DNA of 64,000 bases from Acidobacteria bacterium Ga0074141 (GTDB taxonomy: Bacteria > Acidobacteriota > Blastocatellia > Pyrinomonadales > Pyrinomonadaceae), in assembly GCA_001464665.1 (NCBI GenBank), contig LNDP01000023.1, positions 222,157 to 286,156 of the forward strand, in the 5' to 3' direction. Shown piece by piece: positions 16,905-26,764 of this stretch (positions are counted from its first letter, which is position 1; each line of letters begins with the position of its first letter). Both the position numbers and the translations under genes were made by a program. The notes beneath the pieces are model-generated. The model saw only the letters and a list, made by a program, of their open reading frames with translations, ran no database searches and had not been told where the DNA came from.

Positions 16905-18190
16905 TTCATATCGTAATTCGCGGTCGGGTCGGTTTCCAGCTTTGGGATGATGAGCAGGTCGTGATTTTTGAATAATTCGTTCACCACATCATCAAGCTTG
17001 AATTTGCGATGGTAGAAAACGGCCTCACGCAGCGGCCGCAGATCGATCACGGTCCACCGGTCGCGTTCGGCCATCTGAGTAAGAGAACCGAACCGATAAA
17101 GGAACCCAGCCTTATCGCCTAGGGCATCGACCTCTTTACCTCCATCCGTATAAAACCGCGTACCGAAACTGATATGCAGCGACGAACTGCCATTGAGATC
17201 AGCTAACTCTGAGAGTGTGTTCCCGATCTCAAATAGGCTCAACGGGCTAAAACCGCGGCCCGTATGAACGCTGCCCATTTTTAGCAGCATTTTATCTTTC
17301 TTTGCGTCAAACCCGTTCTCGTCAAACCCGCGGCCAAGATTCTCTTTCATATACCCGACACGTCCGCGGTTCGTGTCGTAGTATTGCCGCACAACGTTGA
17401 GCCTGTATAGTTCGGTCGTTCGCCGGATCGCTTCTGCGATCGGAACATTATTCGAACTACGTTTCGCAGCTTCATCGAGAAATCGGCTTACTTCAGCCGA
17501 TTTCTGGATCCTCGAATACATATCATTCCCGTTCGAACGGTCACGATCTTTGGCAAGGTCGCCCGCATAGAATTCCTTGATCTGGTCGGTCACGATCCGC
17601 TGAAGCTCAGCCAGGTCACGTTGCCCACGGCGATCTAGATTGGAGAACATTCGGTCGATCAGCGGCAAATAGCCGAATGCAAATTCTTGATCAAGCCCGA
17701 TAAGTTTCCATTTTCGAAGCGAAGCCGCAGCGAGGAAATCAGCATCCTCGACATTGCCGAAGAACGGTATTGGTGTGAATGTGTTGCGTTCGCCTCGGGC
17801 GAGATACTTAGTGTTGAAATCGTGTAGCTTCTTCGCTGTCGCGTCATGCGGGGTCGAGAGTTCACGCAGCAACTGAACCGAGATCGGGCCGACCTCGAGA
17901 GCAAGTGTACGAAAACCTGATTCGTGAAGGCGTGGAATGGCGGCCTCGGTAAACTCTGATATCCTTAGCGAGCCGTGATACTCGCCGATGATAACGAACT
18001 GGCTTTTTGCAAATTCGCTAACAAGAAACTTGGCTCCTTCGCCAGTTAGAGCGTTTCCTTCAACATCGAAGTAGTAGGTGTGTTTGTCGAGATCGGAACG
18101 CGACAGCTCGAGGCCCGGCTGTTGCCCGAAAGCCGCGATCGCGGCGGAGAAGATAAGCCCAAGAACCCAAATTGCCGGAAATGTTTTCAT
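16901..18190 (-). CDS. secreted protein of the erythromycin-esterase/ChaN-like superfamily
   Basis: Signal peptide (about residues 1-22), then a domain beginning FVIIGEYHGSLRISEF followed by RTLALEVGP. The GExH and EVGP patterns are reminiscent of EreA and ChaN/TraB-like (Tiki) proteins, in which Glu and His bind a metal. Length 429 is close to Ere enzymes, but the remaining sequence diverges and no substrate can be inferred. Macrolide resistance should not be assumed. Coupled by a 4-base overlap to the DinB gene. Confidence 0.6.
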   Translation of the reverse strand: MKTFPAIWVLGLIFSAAIAAFGQQPGLELSRSDLDKHTYYFDVEGNALTGEGAKFLVSEFAKSQFVIIGEYHGSLRISEFTEAAIPRLHESGFRTLALEVGPISVQLLRELSTPHDATAKKLHDFNTKYLARGERNTFTPIPFFGNVEDADFLAAASLRKWKLIGLDQEFAFGYLPLIDRMFSNLDRRGQRDLAELQRIVTDQIKEFYAGDLAKDRDRSNGNDMYSRIQKSAEVSRFLDEAAKRSSNNVPIAEAIRRTTELYRLNVVRQYYDTNRGRVGYMKENLGRGFDENGFDAKKDKMLLKMGSVHTGRGFSPLSLFEIGNTLSELADLNGSSSLHISFGTRFYTDGGKEVDALGDKAGFLYRFGSLTQMAERDRWTVIDLRPLREAVFYHRKFKLDDVVNELFKNHDLLIIPKLETDPTANYDMK

Positions 18191-18213
18191 CGCAATTCGA
18201 ACTTCGGTCGAGG

Positions 18214-19080
<867 letters not shown>

Positions 19081-19293
19081 ATTATGAACCGGCGATTCCC
19101 TAGAAAATCTATGTGTTTCAAAAGGGAAATGAAATCCGGTCTTTATTCAAGGCAAAACCTTACCACACCGAACAAACTTTGTCTTACCCGGCGGAATTGG
19201 GATGCATGACACGTCGGTTTTGCAGGCTGAACATCTCGTGATAGTTTTCGAATAACGTTTGAAGTAACAAAGCGATCTTGGAGTTTGAGTCTA

Positions 19294-21180
19294 ATGAAGA
19301 TGTTTCGGCCGTTCGGTGTTTTTGTTGTTATTTTTCTGCTTGTATCTGTCGGGCAATCTGCCATCCGAACATGGGATGGCGGCGGTGCCGATGCGAACTG
19401 GACGACCGCGGCCAATTGGGTAGGCGATGTAGCTCCTGTGGCAAATGATGATCTTGTTTTCCCTGCGACCGCCGCCCAATTTACGACCAATAACAACTTC
19501 ACGTTGCTAACAAGTTTCCGGTCGATCTCGGTAGAGGGCGGAGCTTACACAATCGGCGGAAGCCTCTTTCGCCTTTCTGCCGGATTGACGGTCCAAAGCG
19601 GTTCGCTGACCGTAAACACCGCGATAACCTTGAACGGCGCTCAGACTTTCAGCTCCGGTACGGCCGGGACCATCACCCTGCTCGGGCTCAGCGTCGGAAG
19701 TTCTCAACTGACCATTGACGGCGATGGCATCACGGGAATCGGACTGATCTCCGGCTCGGGCGGCGTAATAAAGAATGGCAGTGGCGCTGCGGCGATCATT
19801 GCGGCCTCGGGCTTTAGCGGGCCGCTAACGCTGAACAACGGTATCTTGGTCGTCGACGCGACTATTCCGAATTCCACCGTTACGGTGAACAGCGACCTCA
19901 CCACCGGCGGCCAGAATATCAGCGGACTCGGCGGGACCGGAACGGTCGGTCCCGTGAACGTCATCGAGGGAATCGTAAGCGCGGGTTCGCTCACCTCACC
20001 GACAGGTATTTTGAGCATTAACGGAGGCCTGACGATGAGCTCTAGCGGTGCGTTCGCCCCGAAGCTCGGCGGGACAACACCGGGCACCGGTCACGACCGA
20101 CTCAATGTGACCGGAGTTGTAACGTTCAACAATTCGCTCCTTGCTCCGATCCCGTGGAACAACTTCGAGCCCGCGATCGGCGACGCATTCATCATTCTCG
20201 GCAACGACGGTTCCGACCCCGTCACCGGGACATTTTTGAACCTGCCCGAAGGAGCGATATTTGCCGGGCCGCTGGGCACAGCTTTCCGCATTTCCTACGT
20301 CGCGGGCGATGGCAATGATATTGCGATAACGCGGGTTCCAAATGCCGATTTCGACTTTGATGGCGATGGCCGCTCAGACGTCGGCACCTACGACGGCACG
20401 ACCTGGAACATTCTCCAAAGCGGCTCGGGCACGACCGTAACGACCCAGTTCGGCATCGCGACCGATCTGATCACTCCGGCCGATTTTGACGGCGACAATC
20501 GCACTGACATCGCTGTTTTCCGGCCCGAGAATGGCTTTTGGTATGTCTTGAATTCGAGCACGTCGACCGTCGATTTCGTTCAGTTCGGCGCCTTAGGCGA
20601 TATTCCCGTGCCGAATGATATGGATGGCGATGGGCGTGCCGACAAGGTGGTCTTTCGTCCTTCGAATGGTGTCTGGTACCAACTACTTTCGTTGGGCGGC
20701 CAGTTCGCTGCGGTCCAGTTCGGGCAGGACGGCGACGTGCCGCAGGTTGCCGATATCGATGGTGACGGCTTTGGCGACCCGTCGATCTTCCGCCCCGCGG
20801 ACGGGACCTGGCACTTTCTTCGTAGCAGCGATTCGGGCTATACAGCGTTCCCGTTCGGGCAAGCCGGGGATAAACCGATAATGGCCGATTTCAACGGCGA
20901 CGGCCTGACGGATGTAGGGATCTTCCGGCCGAGCGACGATCCGTCACAGCCGGACTTTTACACACTCACCTCCGGCACCTTCGTTTACAGTGGCGTCTCG
21001 TGGGGCTCTCCCGGCGATATTCCGGTGGTGGCCGATTACGACGGCGATGGCCGTGCGGACTTTGGCGTCTTTCGCCCTTCCGATGGAACGTGGTATCTGC
21101 TCCGATCGACGTCCGGATTCGCGGCCGTGCCTTTCGGTTCATCAGGCGACCGGCCGCTGCCCGCGGCTTACGTACGTTAG
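19294..21180 (+). CDS. surface protein with autotransporter-type passenger and FG-GAP/VCBS repeats
   Basis: Signal peptide (about residues 1-23), then a beta-rich passenger (about 24-345) with the TWDGGGADANWTTAANW motif of autotransporter-associated beta-strand proteins and Gly/Ser/Thr-rich repeats. From about 350 to the end there are roughly six FG-GAP-like units of about 45 residues. Each has a calcium-type loop (DFDGDGRSD, DFDGDNRTD, DMDGDGRAD, DIDGDGFGD, DFNGDGLTD, DYDGDGRAD) followed by VFRPS-GTWY. Probably secreted or surface-attached and calcium-binding, with a possible adhesion role. ATG at 19294 fits GGAG at 19280; an upstream TTG at 19285 would sit too close to it. Confidence 0.82.
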   Translation: MKMFRPFGVFVVIFLLVSVGQSAIRTWDGGGADANWTTAANWVGDVAPVANDDLVFPATAAQFTTNNNFTLLTSFRSISVEGGAYTIGGSLFRLSAGLTVQSGSLTVNTAITLNGAQTFSSGTAGTITLLGLSVGSSQLTIDGDGITGIGLISGSGGVIKNGSGAAAIIAASGFSGPLTLNNGILVVDATIPNSTVTVNSDLTTGGQNISGLGGTGTVGPVNVIEGIVSAGSLTSPTGILSINGGLTMSSSGAFAPKLGGTTPGTGHDRLNVTGVVTFNNSLLAPIPWNNFEPAIGDAFIILGNDGSDPVTGTFLNLPEGAIFAGPLGTAFRISYVAGDGNDIAITRVPNADFDFDGDGRSDVGTYDGTTWNILQSGSGTTVTTQFGIATDLITPADFDGDNRTDIAVFRPENGFWYVLNSSTSTVDFVQFGALGDIPVPNDMDGDGRADKVVFRPSNGVWYQLLSLGGQFAAVQFGQDGDVPQVADIDGDGFGDPSIFRPADGTWHFLRSSDSGYTAFPFGQAGDKPIMADFNGDGLTDVGIFRPSDDPSQPDFYTLTSGTFVYSGVSWGSPGDIPVVADYDGDGRADFGVFRPSDGTWYLLRSTSGFAAVPFGSSGDRPLPAAYVR

Positions 21181-21181
21181 C

Positions 21182-21946
21182 TCATTTTAGAACATTCAGC
21201 ATCTCCGCGTGGATCGTGCCATTGCTCGCTACGATCGGCGGCGTGTAGATGCTGAACGGCGAACCGTCGTAATAGCTCACCATGCCGCCGGCCTCTTCTA
21301 TCAACAGCTTTCCCGCGGCCACATCCCAGGGATTCAACCCCTCTTCCCAAAACCCGTCGAACCGCCCGCATGCCACGTAAGCAAGGTCGATCGCCGCCGA
21401 GCCGTCGCGGCGAACTCCGCGTGACGTCAGCAAAAACTCGGTAAGATGCCGGGCAAATTTCTCGCGGTGCTTGATGTCATAAGGAAACCCCGTCACAAGC
21501 AAAGCATTCCCAAGTTCATCCGTTGCCGAAACGCGAATCGGCTTTCCGTTTAAGGCAGCTCCGCGGCCTTTCTCGGCCGTAAAAAGTTCGTCGCGGGTCG
21601 GGTCGTAGGTCACCCCGAGCACGATCTCGCCTTCGTGTTCGAGTGCGATGGTCACGCAAAAGCAAGGATAGCCGTGGGCATAATTCGTTGTCCCGTCGAG
21701 CGGGTCGATCACCCATTTGTGCCCGCCGTCAACGCCGGTGACGACCGCGTTTCCGGCTTCTTCGGCAAGGATCGCATGCCGCGGAAAATGCGACTTGATC
21801 CGTTCCACGATCAACGCCTCCGAGGCAAGATCGGCCTCGGTCACAAGGTTGATGTCGCCTTTTTTCGTAACGGTTTCGATACGTCCGAACTTCTCAAGCA
21901 AAACACGCCCGGCATCCCGGGCGGTCTCGATAGCAAAATTAAGCAT
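21182..21946 (-). CDS. suhB: inositol monophosphatase family protein (SuhB-like)
   Basis: Mg-dependent sugar-phosphate phosphatase. Metal-binding motifs are intact: LAEEAG (first acidic pair), WVIDPLDGTTNYAHG, and near the C-terminus EGLNPWDVAAGKLLIEEAGG. The 254 residues match SuhB/IMPase. The ATG at 21946 starts MLNFAIETARDAG as expected; the frame is open further upstream but runs into the neighbouring gene and lacks homology. It may act on inositol-1-phosphate or a related substrate; the moonlighting role of E. coli SuhB in rRNA processing is not implied. Confidence 0.9.
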   Translation of the reverse strand: MLNFAIETARDAGRVLLEKFGRIETVTKKGDINLVTEADLASEALIVERIKSHFPRHAILAEEAGNAVVTGVDGGHKWVIDPLDGTTNYAHGYPCFCVTIALEHEGEIVLGVTYDPTRDELFTAEKGRGAALNGKPIRVSATDELGNALLVTGFPYDIKHREKFARHLTEFLLTSRGVRRDGSAAIDLAYVACGRFDGFWEEGLNPWDVAAGKLLIEEAGGMVSYYDGSPFSIYTPPIVASNGTIHAEMLNVLK

Positions 21947-21963
21947 AAAAATTCCTGAACCGG

Positions 21964-22419
21964 CTAACGGAAGAAAATATCGACGTAGTCCGTCACACCG
22001 TCGCAGGGGTTCTGCATTTCCTGCAGCCGCCAGTATTTTCGCGTGCCTGTTACGCGGAAAGTGAACGTCCCTTCCCGAACGCACGGCTCGCCATTGTTGA
22101 TGTGGCTAACCTGCGTTGTGATGATGCCGTTCATTGTGAACTCGCGGGCCTTGATCGTTTCGATCTCGCCGGTAATGGTAACGAAATCAGTATTGCCGCG
22201 GCCTTTTTGCTCGCCCTTTATCGAGTAAACGCCATTTCGAAGTGTGACGTTTGCCCTGCCGAAATAGTCCCAGCTTATCCACTGTAGAGAGAACATATGC
22301 CGGCCCAACAGCTTCCGTGCGGCCGCCCGGTCCTGAACCTCGGTCCGCGTCTGGGCTATCGCCGCAGATGAACCGAAAAGAACTAAAGCCAATGCCAAAA
22401 ACGCGATCCTTGATCTCAT
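21964..22419 (-). CDS. secreted protein of unknown function
   Basis: A 151-residue protein with a clear signal peptide (cleavage after AIAQ, near residue 23). The mature part is predicted beta-rich, with LQWISWDYFGRANVTLRNGVY near its start and two cysteines late in the sequence (NNGEPC and MQNPCDG) that could form a disulfide. No family was recognised. Its ATG lies 5 bases from the esterase stop codon, suggesting one transcript with the esterase and the suhB-like gene. Confidence 0.7.
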   Translation of the reverse strand: MRSRIAFLALALVLFGSSAAIAQTRTEVQDRAAARKLLGRHMFSLQWISWDYFGRANVTLRNGVYSIKGEQKGRGNTDFVTITGEIETIKAREFTMNGIITTQVSHINNGEPCVREGTFTFRVTGTRKYWRLQEMQNPCDGVTDYVDIFFR

Positions 22420-22423
22420 ATTC

Positions 22424-23308
22424 TTATTTCGTTCCTATAAAATTTTCCGCAACGCGAAGAAACTCGCGAACCTGTTTGTCCCAGTATGGCCAGTTATGTG
22501 CACCCGGAAGCTGCCGGTATTCATGCGGGATCTTTTTCTCAGCAAGCAAAGCTACGAAATCACGGTTGTTCTGGATCAGAAAATCCTCGTTGCCGCAGTC
22601 CACATAAAGAAAAGGCATCGCCTTCACCTTTTCCGGCGTGCTCTCGCGGACCATCTTGAATATGTCGTTTGAGGCTCTCGTATCGCTATCCGCCGGCCCA
22701 AAGACCTCGCCGATCGAACGGATCGAGGAAGTGCTCCGCCCTTCCCCACTCAGCGAGGCCGCACCCAAGGCTCCGCTGAAGCTGCCCGCCAGAGCAAACA
22801 TATCCGGATACTTTAAGCCAAACTTGATCGCACCGTAGCCGCCCATTGAAAGCCCTGCAATTGCACGTCCGCCCCGTGTCCCGATGGCCCGATACTTCTT
22901 CTCAACCTCAGGAATCAATTCCTTAATTATGTAGCTTTCGTATTTCTCTTCCGGCTTCGTATGGCTGTCCGTGTACCAGCCGTTACCGCCTTCGGGTGTA
23001 ACGATAATGAATTCGTGCCCTTCGGCATAGGACGGGAGTTTCGTCAGGTCCGTCCAGTTTCTATACCGGCCAGTCAGCCCATGAAGAAGATAAACGACCG
23101 GATATTTTTTGTCTTTATCGGTCGCGTAGCTTTTTGGCAGCACGACGCGATACGGCATCGGACGCCCCATGAGCTTGCTTTCAAGCTCATGTTCGGCAAC
23201 GTTCGCTGCAAGCGGAGCCGGAGCCGGTGATTGAGCCGATACCGACCCGATCAGAAAAACTAGACATACCGACAATAGCAACAGCCGTTGATGCATTAAT
23301 TTGACCAT
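22424..23308 (-). CDS. secreted esterase, alpha/beta-hydrolase (esterase D/Fes-like)
   Basis: Signal peptide ending VSAQ near residue 26, then an alpha/beta-hydrolase of the PF00756 type. The oxyanion loop LLHGLTG, the nucleophile elbow AGLSMGGYGA (S154), an acid in DCGNEDF and the catalytic histidine in LPGAHNWPYW are all present, so it should be active. Relatives are carboxylesterases, feruloyl esterases, mycolyltransferases and enterochelin esterases; the substrate cannot be chosen from sequence. In line with the secreted protein and suhB-like gene downstream. Confidence 0.88.
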   Translation of the reverse strand: MVKLMHQRLLLLSVCLVFLIGSVSAQSPAPAPLAANVAEHELESKLMGRPMPYRVVLPKSYATDKDKKYPVVYLLHGLTGRYRNWTDLTKLPSYAEGHEFIIVTPEGGNGWYTDSHTKPEEKYESYIIKELIPEVEKKYRAIGTRGGRAIAGLSMGGYGAIKFGLKYPDMFALAGSFSGALGAASLSGEGRSTSSIRSIGEVFGPADSDTRASNDIFKMVRESTPEKVKAMPFLYVDCGNEDFLIQNNRDFVALLAEKKIPHEYRQLPGAHNWPYWDKQVREFLRVAENFIGTK

Positions 23309-23326
23309 GATTCTCTGATCTACCGA

Positions 23327-24265
23327 TCAAGCCTCGGAGCGATGTATCGAACGCATCCGCTGACGGGCCTTCTTTGAGCGGCGCAGCGTTCCGCCGCGGC
23401 CGCGGAATGGGCCGCCCGCCCAGTCCGAAACCTGCTTTAGCGGATGCCATTCAAAGTTCTCAAGCGGCAGCACCTCGGACGAAGAGTCGCGAAGCCGCAG
23501 CGTGCTGAACGCGACGAAAAATATCAGGAAATTGAACAACGCTCCGAACATTATCACTACCCAGCCAGGTGCAAGTCCCACCATTGCCCGATCGAAAAAG
23601 AGATCCCAGAACCGCTCGCGGTCCGCCGGAGACGTCGATGGGATCGGTGACGGATGCAGATAGACCTTCAGAGCCCATGAAAGTGCAAGCAGGATAAATA
23701 TCCACAAATAGTTTGCCCGCAGCCTTCGCCCGAGAGCTTCCCAGATGCTTATCGTGAAGTGCGGCGAAAGCAGGTCGGCCGAGATATGGTCGGCCCATTC
23801 TTTGTCCGGCGGTATCGTTCGGTGCGAAAGCATCGGGGCAAAATAACCGGTCTCAAGCACCCGCACGCGGTTTGCCCAAACTTCGTAATAGCGGTAACGC
23901 CTCGCTTCCATAAAAAGAAAGATCGAGACGAGTATCGTGTTGATCGGGATCGCAAAATGCGGGTTGTCCGGCGAGCTGAAGACGAATGAAAGCGTCGCAC
24001 CGGCGGTAATAACGGCCCAGTTGGTCGTTGCGTCAAGCCGATTTCGCCAGATATTGGACCGGGCGACCTCACCGCGATAAAAGTGGACCATCGCGGTATT
24101 AAATTCTGAAAGCGAGAGCTTTTGCGGCACCTGGACCGGCGAGGTCTGCTTCTTGAGGTTACGCTTCTTCACCTCCTCGGCCAATGCCTTGAAAGATTCG
24201 GGCAGCGAACTCGTGTGAATGTCTTCTCCGGTTTGGGGTAGATCAAACCGAATTTCGTCCTTCAT
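23327..24265 (-). CDS. DUF2270 integral membrane protein
   Basis: The N-terminal 50 residues are polar. The conserved DUF2270 core begins at about residue 55 with MVHFYRGEVARSNIWRNRLDATTNWAV-type sequence, followed by a helix pair (about 75-118), the RRYRYYEVWANRVRVLETGYFAPML block, and two more membrane helices (about 187-205 and 232-255). The basic C-terminal tail (RGRGGTLRRSKKARQRMR) is probably cytoplasmic. Function of the family is unknown. ATG at 24265. Last gene of the minus-strand run before tadA. Confidence 0.87.
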   Translation of the reverse strand: MKDEIRFDLPQTGEDIHTSSLPESFKALAEEVKKRNLKKQTSPVQVPQKLSLSEFNTAMVHFYRGEVARSNIWRNRLDATTNWAVITAGATLSFVFSSPDNPHFAIPINTILVSIFLFMEARRYRYYEVWANRVRVLETGYFAPMLSHRTIPPDKEWADHISADLLSPHFTISIWEALGRRLRANYLWIFILLALSWALKVYLHPSPIPSTSPADRERFWDLFFDRAMVGLAPGWVVIMFGALFNFLIFFVAFSTLRLRDSSSEVLPLENFEWHPLKQVSDWAGGPFRGRGGTLRRSKKARQRMRSIHRSEA

Positions 24266-24414
24266 ACCGTGTAAATGGGCCGGTGAACCACGCGCAAGGG
24301 CGTCGTGTTAGCCTTTAGATTATTCGCAATTCGTTTGCGATGCAAGGAATTCACCGTTTAACCTCTCGGGCGGCCGATTTTCGTAAGCGAGAAGAAGACG
24401 CTAAAATCACGCTC

Positions 24415-24879
24415 GTGGCCGAACGCGACGAACATTGGATGGATTTGGCTCTTGAACAAGCACGCATCGCCGCCTCGCTCGACGAGGTGCCGGTCGGGGC
24501 ATGTGTCGTTTCCGCCGAGGGCGATCTGCTTGCCGCTGCCTCGAACCGGACGATCACGAACAACGACCCGACGGCGCACGCCGAGGTGCTTGCGATTCGT
24601 GCTGCCGCCGAGCGGATCGGCAACTATCGCCTCACCGGTACGACGCTTTATACGACCATTGAACCGTGTGTGATGTGTGCCGGAACCTTGGTCAATGCCC
24701 GCGTCCGGCGGCTCGTATTCGGGGCACCGGACGAACGCTACGGAGCGGTCGTAACGCACTTTGGAGTTTGCGACAGCCCGCTTCTCAATCATCGGCTTGA
24801 GATCGCGGCCGGAGTTCGGTTTGAGGAATGCCGGTCGCTGATGAAGGATTTTTTCAGGAAAAAACGGCTTGCTACTTGA
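24415..24879 (+). CDS. tadA: tRNA-specific adenosine deaminase
   Basis: Converts A34 to inosine in tRNA-Arg(ACG). The zinc site is complete: HAE (NDPTAHAEVLAIR) supplies His and the catalytic Glu, and PCVMC supplies both cysteines. Substrate-binding features VPVGACVV and the N-terminal WMDLALEQAR are as in other TadA proteins. The GTG at 24415 gives the normal short N-terminus before WM; an ATG at 24340 would add 25 residues without homology. Followed by tRNA-Ser and, further on, ffs and dnaX, the same gene order as in Bacillus. Confidence 0.93.
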   Translation: MAERDEHWMDLALEQARIAASLDEVPVGACVVSAEGDLLAAASNRTITNNDPTAHAEVLAIRAAAERIGNYRLTGTTLYTTIEPCVMCAGTLVNARVRRLVFGAPDERYGAVVTHFGVCDSPLLNHRLEIAAGVRFEECRSLMKDFFRKKRLAT

Positions 24880-24916
24880 TATTTTTTCCCGTCGGCACGT
24901 ATTATTAGAAGTTCGC

Positions 24917-25006
<90 letters not shown>

Positions 25007-25165
25007 TAGTTCTTTTTCAGGGTTCTTGAGCGTTCAGTTATATCTTTCGGGTTCGTCATCGCCGGATCGCTGTTTAAGGATCAGGCTATTTGAAAACTTG
25101 CTTTACCATTCGAACTCGGCCCAGCAGTATCACTTTCACTGACATTTCAATTGGAGGAAATTGTT

Positions 25166-25972
25166 ATGCCTATTAGCAAGAGGTTGGCTGCTGAGTTCAT
25201 CGGAACTCTTTGGCTCGTTCTCGGCGGTTGCGGAAGCGCGGTCCTTGCGACCAACTACCCTAATCTGGGGATCGGCTTTGCCGGCATTTCGCTCGCCTTC
25301 GGCCTTACGGTTTTGACCGGCGCATATGCGCTTGGCCACATCTCCGGAGCACATTTTAACCCAGCAGTTTCGATCGGACTTTGGGCCGGAAAGCGTTTTC
25401 CGGCAAATGAGCTTTTGCCTTACATCGTCGCCCAGGTGCTCGGAGCAATTGCCGGTGCAGGAATACTCTTCTTGATCGCTACCGGAAAGGACGGATTCTC
25501 GGCCGTTTCCGGCGGTTTCGCCTCGAACGGCTTTGGTGCCGGATCGCTCGGCTCGCCCGGCGGATATGCTGCCCATGCGGCATTCGTAGCCGAAGTGGTG
25601 ATGACGTTCTTTTTCGTCGTCGTTATCCTCGGGGCAACAAGCAAATGGGCCCCGAAGGGCTTTGCCCCGCTCGCGATCGGGCTTTGCCTAACGCTCATCC
25701 ACCTGATCACGATCCCGGTAACCAACACTTCGGTCAATCCGGCCCGAAGCACCGGACCGGCGTTGATCGTGGCATTTCAAGGTGGAAGTTGGGCGGTCGA
25801 ACAGCTCTGGATGTTTTGGGTAGCTCCGATACTCGGAGCCACGATCGCCGGGTTCTTTTACCTCTGGCTATCGGGTGAGGACGGAGAGCCGGCAGCTAAA
25901 CAGGCAAGTGCGGAAGCCGACGGAGATTCAGGCACATCGGATGCGGACAACGGCTCCGACGGTGGTGATTAG
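25166..25972 (+). CDS. aqpZ: aquaporin Z-like water channel
   Basis: A 268-residue inner-membrane MIP channel with six hydrophobic segments and two NPA motifs (HFNPAVS, about residue 67, and SVNPARS, about residue 191). The histidine in LIHLIT and the arginine after the second NPA form the narrow selectivity filter expected for a water-selective AqpZ. The ATG at 25166 has a GGAGG ribosome-binding site at 25153-25157. An acidic, glycine-rich tail of about 30 residues ([19 protein letters not shown]) is unusual for AqpZ. It sits between two tRNA-Ser genes. Confidence 0.93.
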   Translation: MPISKRLAAEFIGTLWLVLGGCGSAVLATNYPNLGIGFAGISLAFGLTVLTGAYALGHISGAHFNPAVSIGLWAGKRFPANELLPYIVAQVLGAIAGAGILFLIATGKDGFSAVSGGFASNGFGAGSLGSPGGYAAHAAFVAEVVMTFFFVVVILGATSKWAPKGFAPLAIGLCLTLIHLITIPVTNTSVNPARSTGPALIVAFQGGSWAVEQLWMFWVAPILGATIAGFFYLWLSGEDGEPAAKQASAEADGDSGTSDADNGSDGGD

Positions 25973-26027
25973 GCAGATACATCTCGGGCTTTAGTTCTTT
26001 GGTTTCTTTGACAATTTAGGTTTGTGC

Positions 26028-26118
26028 GGAAAGGTGCAGGAGCGGTTGAACTGGCTACATTGGAAATGTAGTGAACCTCAAAAGGGTTCCGTGGGTTCGA
26101 ATCCCACCCTTTCCGCCA
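26028..26118 (+). tRNA. tRNA-Ser (anticodon GGA)
   Basis: Acceptor stem GGAAAGG pairs with CCTTTCC, followed by G and an encoded CCA. Anticodon stem CTACA/TGTAG has loop TTGGAAA. The long variable arm (GAACCTCAAAAGGGTTC) is typical of serine. T arm GTGGG-TTCGAAT-CCCAC. Reads UCC and UCU. Immediately followed by the repeat-bounded four-helix-bundle gene. Confidence 0.97.
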
Positions 26119-26129
26119 TACAAAAGGAG

Positions 26130-26189
26130 AAAGGCGAAAGGCGAAAGGATAAATGCGAAGATCCGGTCTTTCGCCTTTTCGTTTTTTTT
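26130..26189 (+). terminator. hairpin plus T-run after tRNA-Ser(GGA)
   Basis: AAAGGCGAAAG (26130-26140, repeated at 26137-26147) pairs perfectly with CTTTCGCCTTT (26168-26178), followed by eight T at 26182-26189. It could end the tRNA transcript. The 5' arm is also part of the AAAGGATAAAGG repeat family, so terminator and repeat overlap. Confidence 0.5.
26137..26153. repeat. left inverted repeat of the four-helix-bundle element
   Basis: This 17-base AAAGGCGAAAGGATAAA is the exact reverse complement of 26563-26579 on the far side of the four-helix-bundle gene. Units of the type GAAAGGC/GAAAGGATAAA continue on its left from 26122. Confidence 0.75.
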
Positions 26190-26196
26190 ATTGGAT

Positions 26197-26553
26197 ATGG
26201 CAGAAGAATTAAAAGTGCGAACAAGACAGTTCGCGGTGCGAGTGATCCGGCTTTACGGGTCACTGCCCCCAACTGTCGAGGCCCAGGTCATCGGCAAGCA
26301 GTTGATCAGATCGGGAACATCGATCGGAGCTCACTACAGAGAAGCTCAGCATGCAAAATCCGACGCCGACTTCATCAGCAAACTAGAAGGAGCCCTGCAG
26401 GAATTGGAAGAAACATCCTATTGGCTCGAATTGGTCGATGAAATCGCGCTTTTTGATCCTCATAAGACCCTACCTTTACGGGCCGAGGCGAAAGAACTCA
26501 CCGCGATCCTCGTTTCGATAGTAAAAAAAGTAAAAGCTAGGCGGCAATCTTGA
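26197..26553 (+). CDS. four-helix-bundle protein (23S rRNA intervening-sequence ORF family)
   Basis: A 118-residue all-helical protein with the family signature QLIRSGTSIGAHYREAQHAKSDADFISKL and a closing ELTAILVSIVKKVKA. This family is encoded within the intervening sequences found in 23S rRNA of Leptospira and Coxiella and is structurally related to Avd of diversity-generating retroelements; its function is unsettled. ATG at 26197 starts the conserved domain. Inverted 17-bp repeats bracket the gene, and it lies between tRNA-Ser(GGA) and the SRP RNA. This is unlike Bacillus, where no such gene lies between tadA and the SRP RNA. Confidence 0.87.
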   Translation: MAEELKVRTRQFAVRVIRLYGSLPPTVEAQVIGKQLIRSGTSIGAHYREAQHAKSDADFISKLEGALQELEETSYWLELVDEIALFDPHKTLPLRAEAKELTAILVSIVKKVKARRQS

Positions 26554-26560
26554 TTTCCTA

Positions 26561-26593
26561 ACTTTATCCTTTCGCCTTTATCCTTTATCCTTT
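26561..26593. repeat. 33-base repeat, copy 1 (left of ffs)
   Basis: A TTTATCC/TTTCGCC array identical over 33 bases to 26765-26797 on the other side of the SRP RNA gene. Its first 17 bases from 26563 are also the inverted partner of 26137-26153. Confidence 0.85.
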
Positions 26594-26598
26594 CATTT

Positions 26599-26698
26599 GG
26601 TCCCAGGCTCCGCACAAGGGCTGTGGTGTGAACTCCGCTAGGCGAGGAATCGAGCAACGGTAGCATTTTCACCCTGTGTTGCGGTTAAGTCTGGGGCC
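26599..26698 (+). ncRNA. ffs: signal recognition particle RNA, small bacterial (4.5S) type
   Basis: About 100 bases fold into one long hairpin: GGTCCCAG (26599-26606) pairs with CTGGGGCC (26691-26698), and CCGCA..AGGG pairs with CCCTGTGTTGCGG. The apical domain has the SRP signature: GTGAACTCCGCTAGGC, a CGA-GGAA-TCG tetraloop hairpin, then GAGCAACGGTAGCA, matching the symmetric and asymmetric loops bound by Ffh. Position between tadA/tRNA-Ser and dnaX is the classical location of this RNA in Bacillus. The RNA partners Ffh in co-translational membrane targeting. Ends are estimated from pairing. Confidence 0.87.
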
Positions 26699-26764
26699 AT
26701 TCGTCTCTACAGTACAGGCGACTGATGTCGCTCTATCGCAACACGCTCCTTTTGGGGCAGGGAC

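Noticed and set aside
26197-26553. Diversity-generating retroelement (four-helix-bundle protein as Avd)
   Set aside because: No reverse transcriptase gene, template repeat or variable repeat was found within the window.
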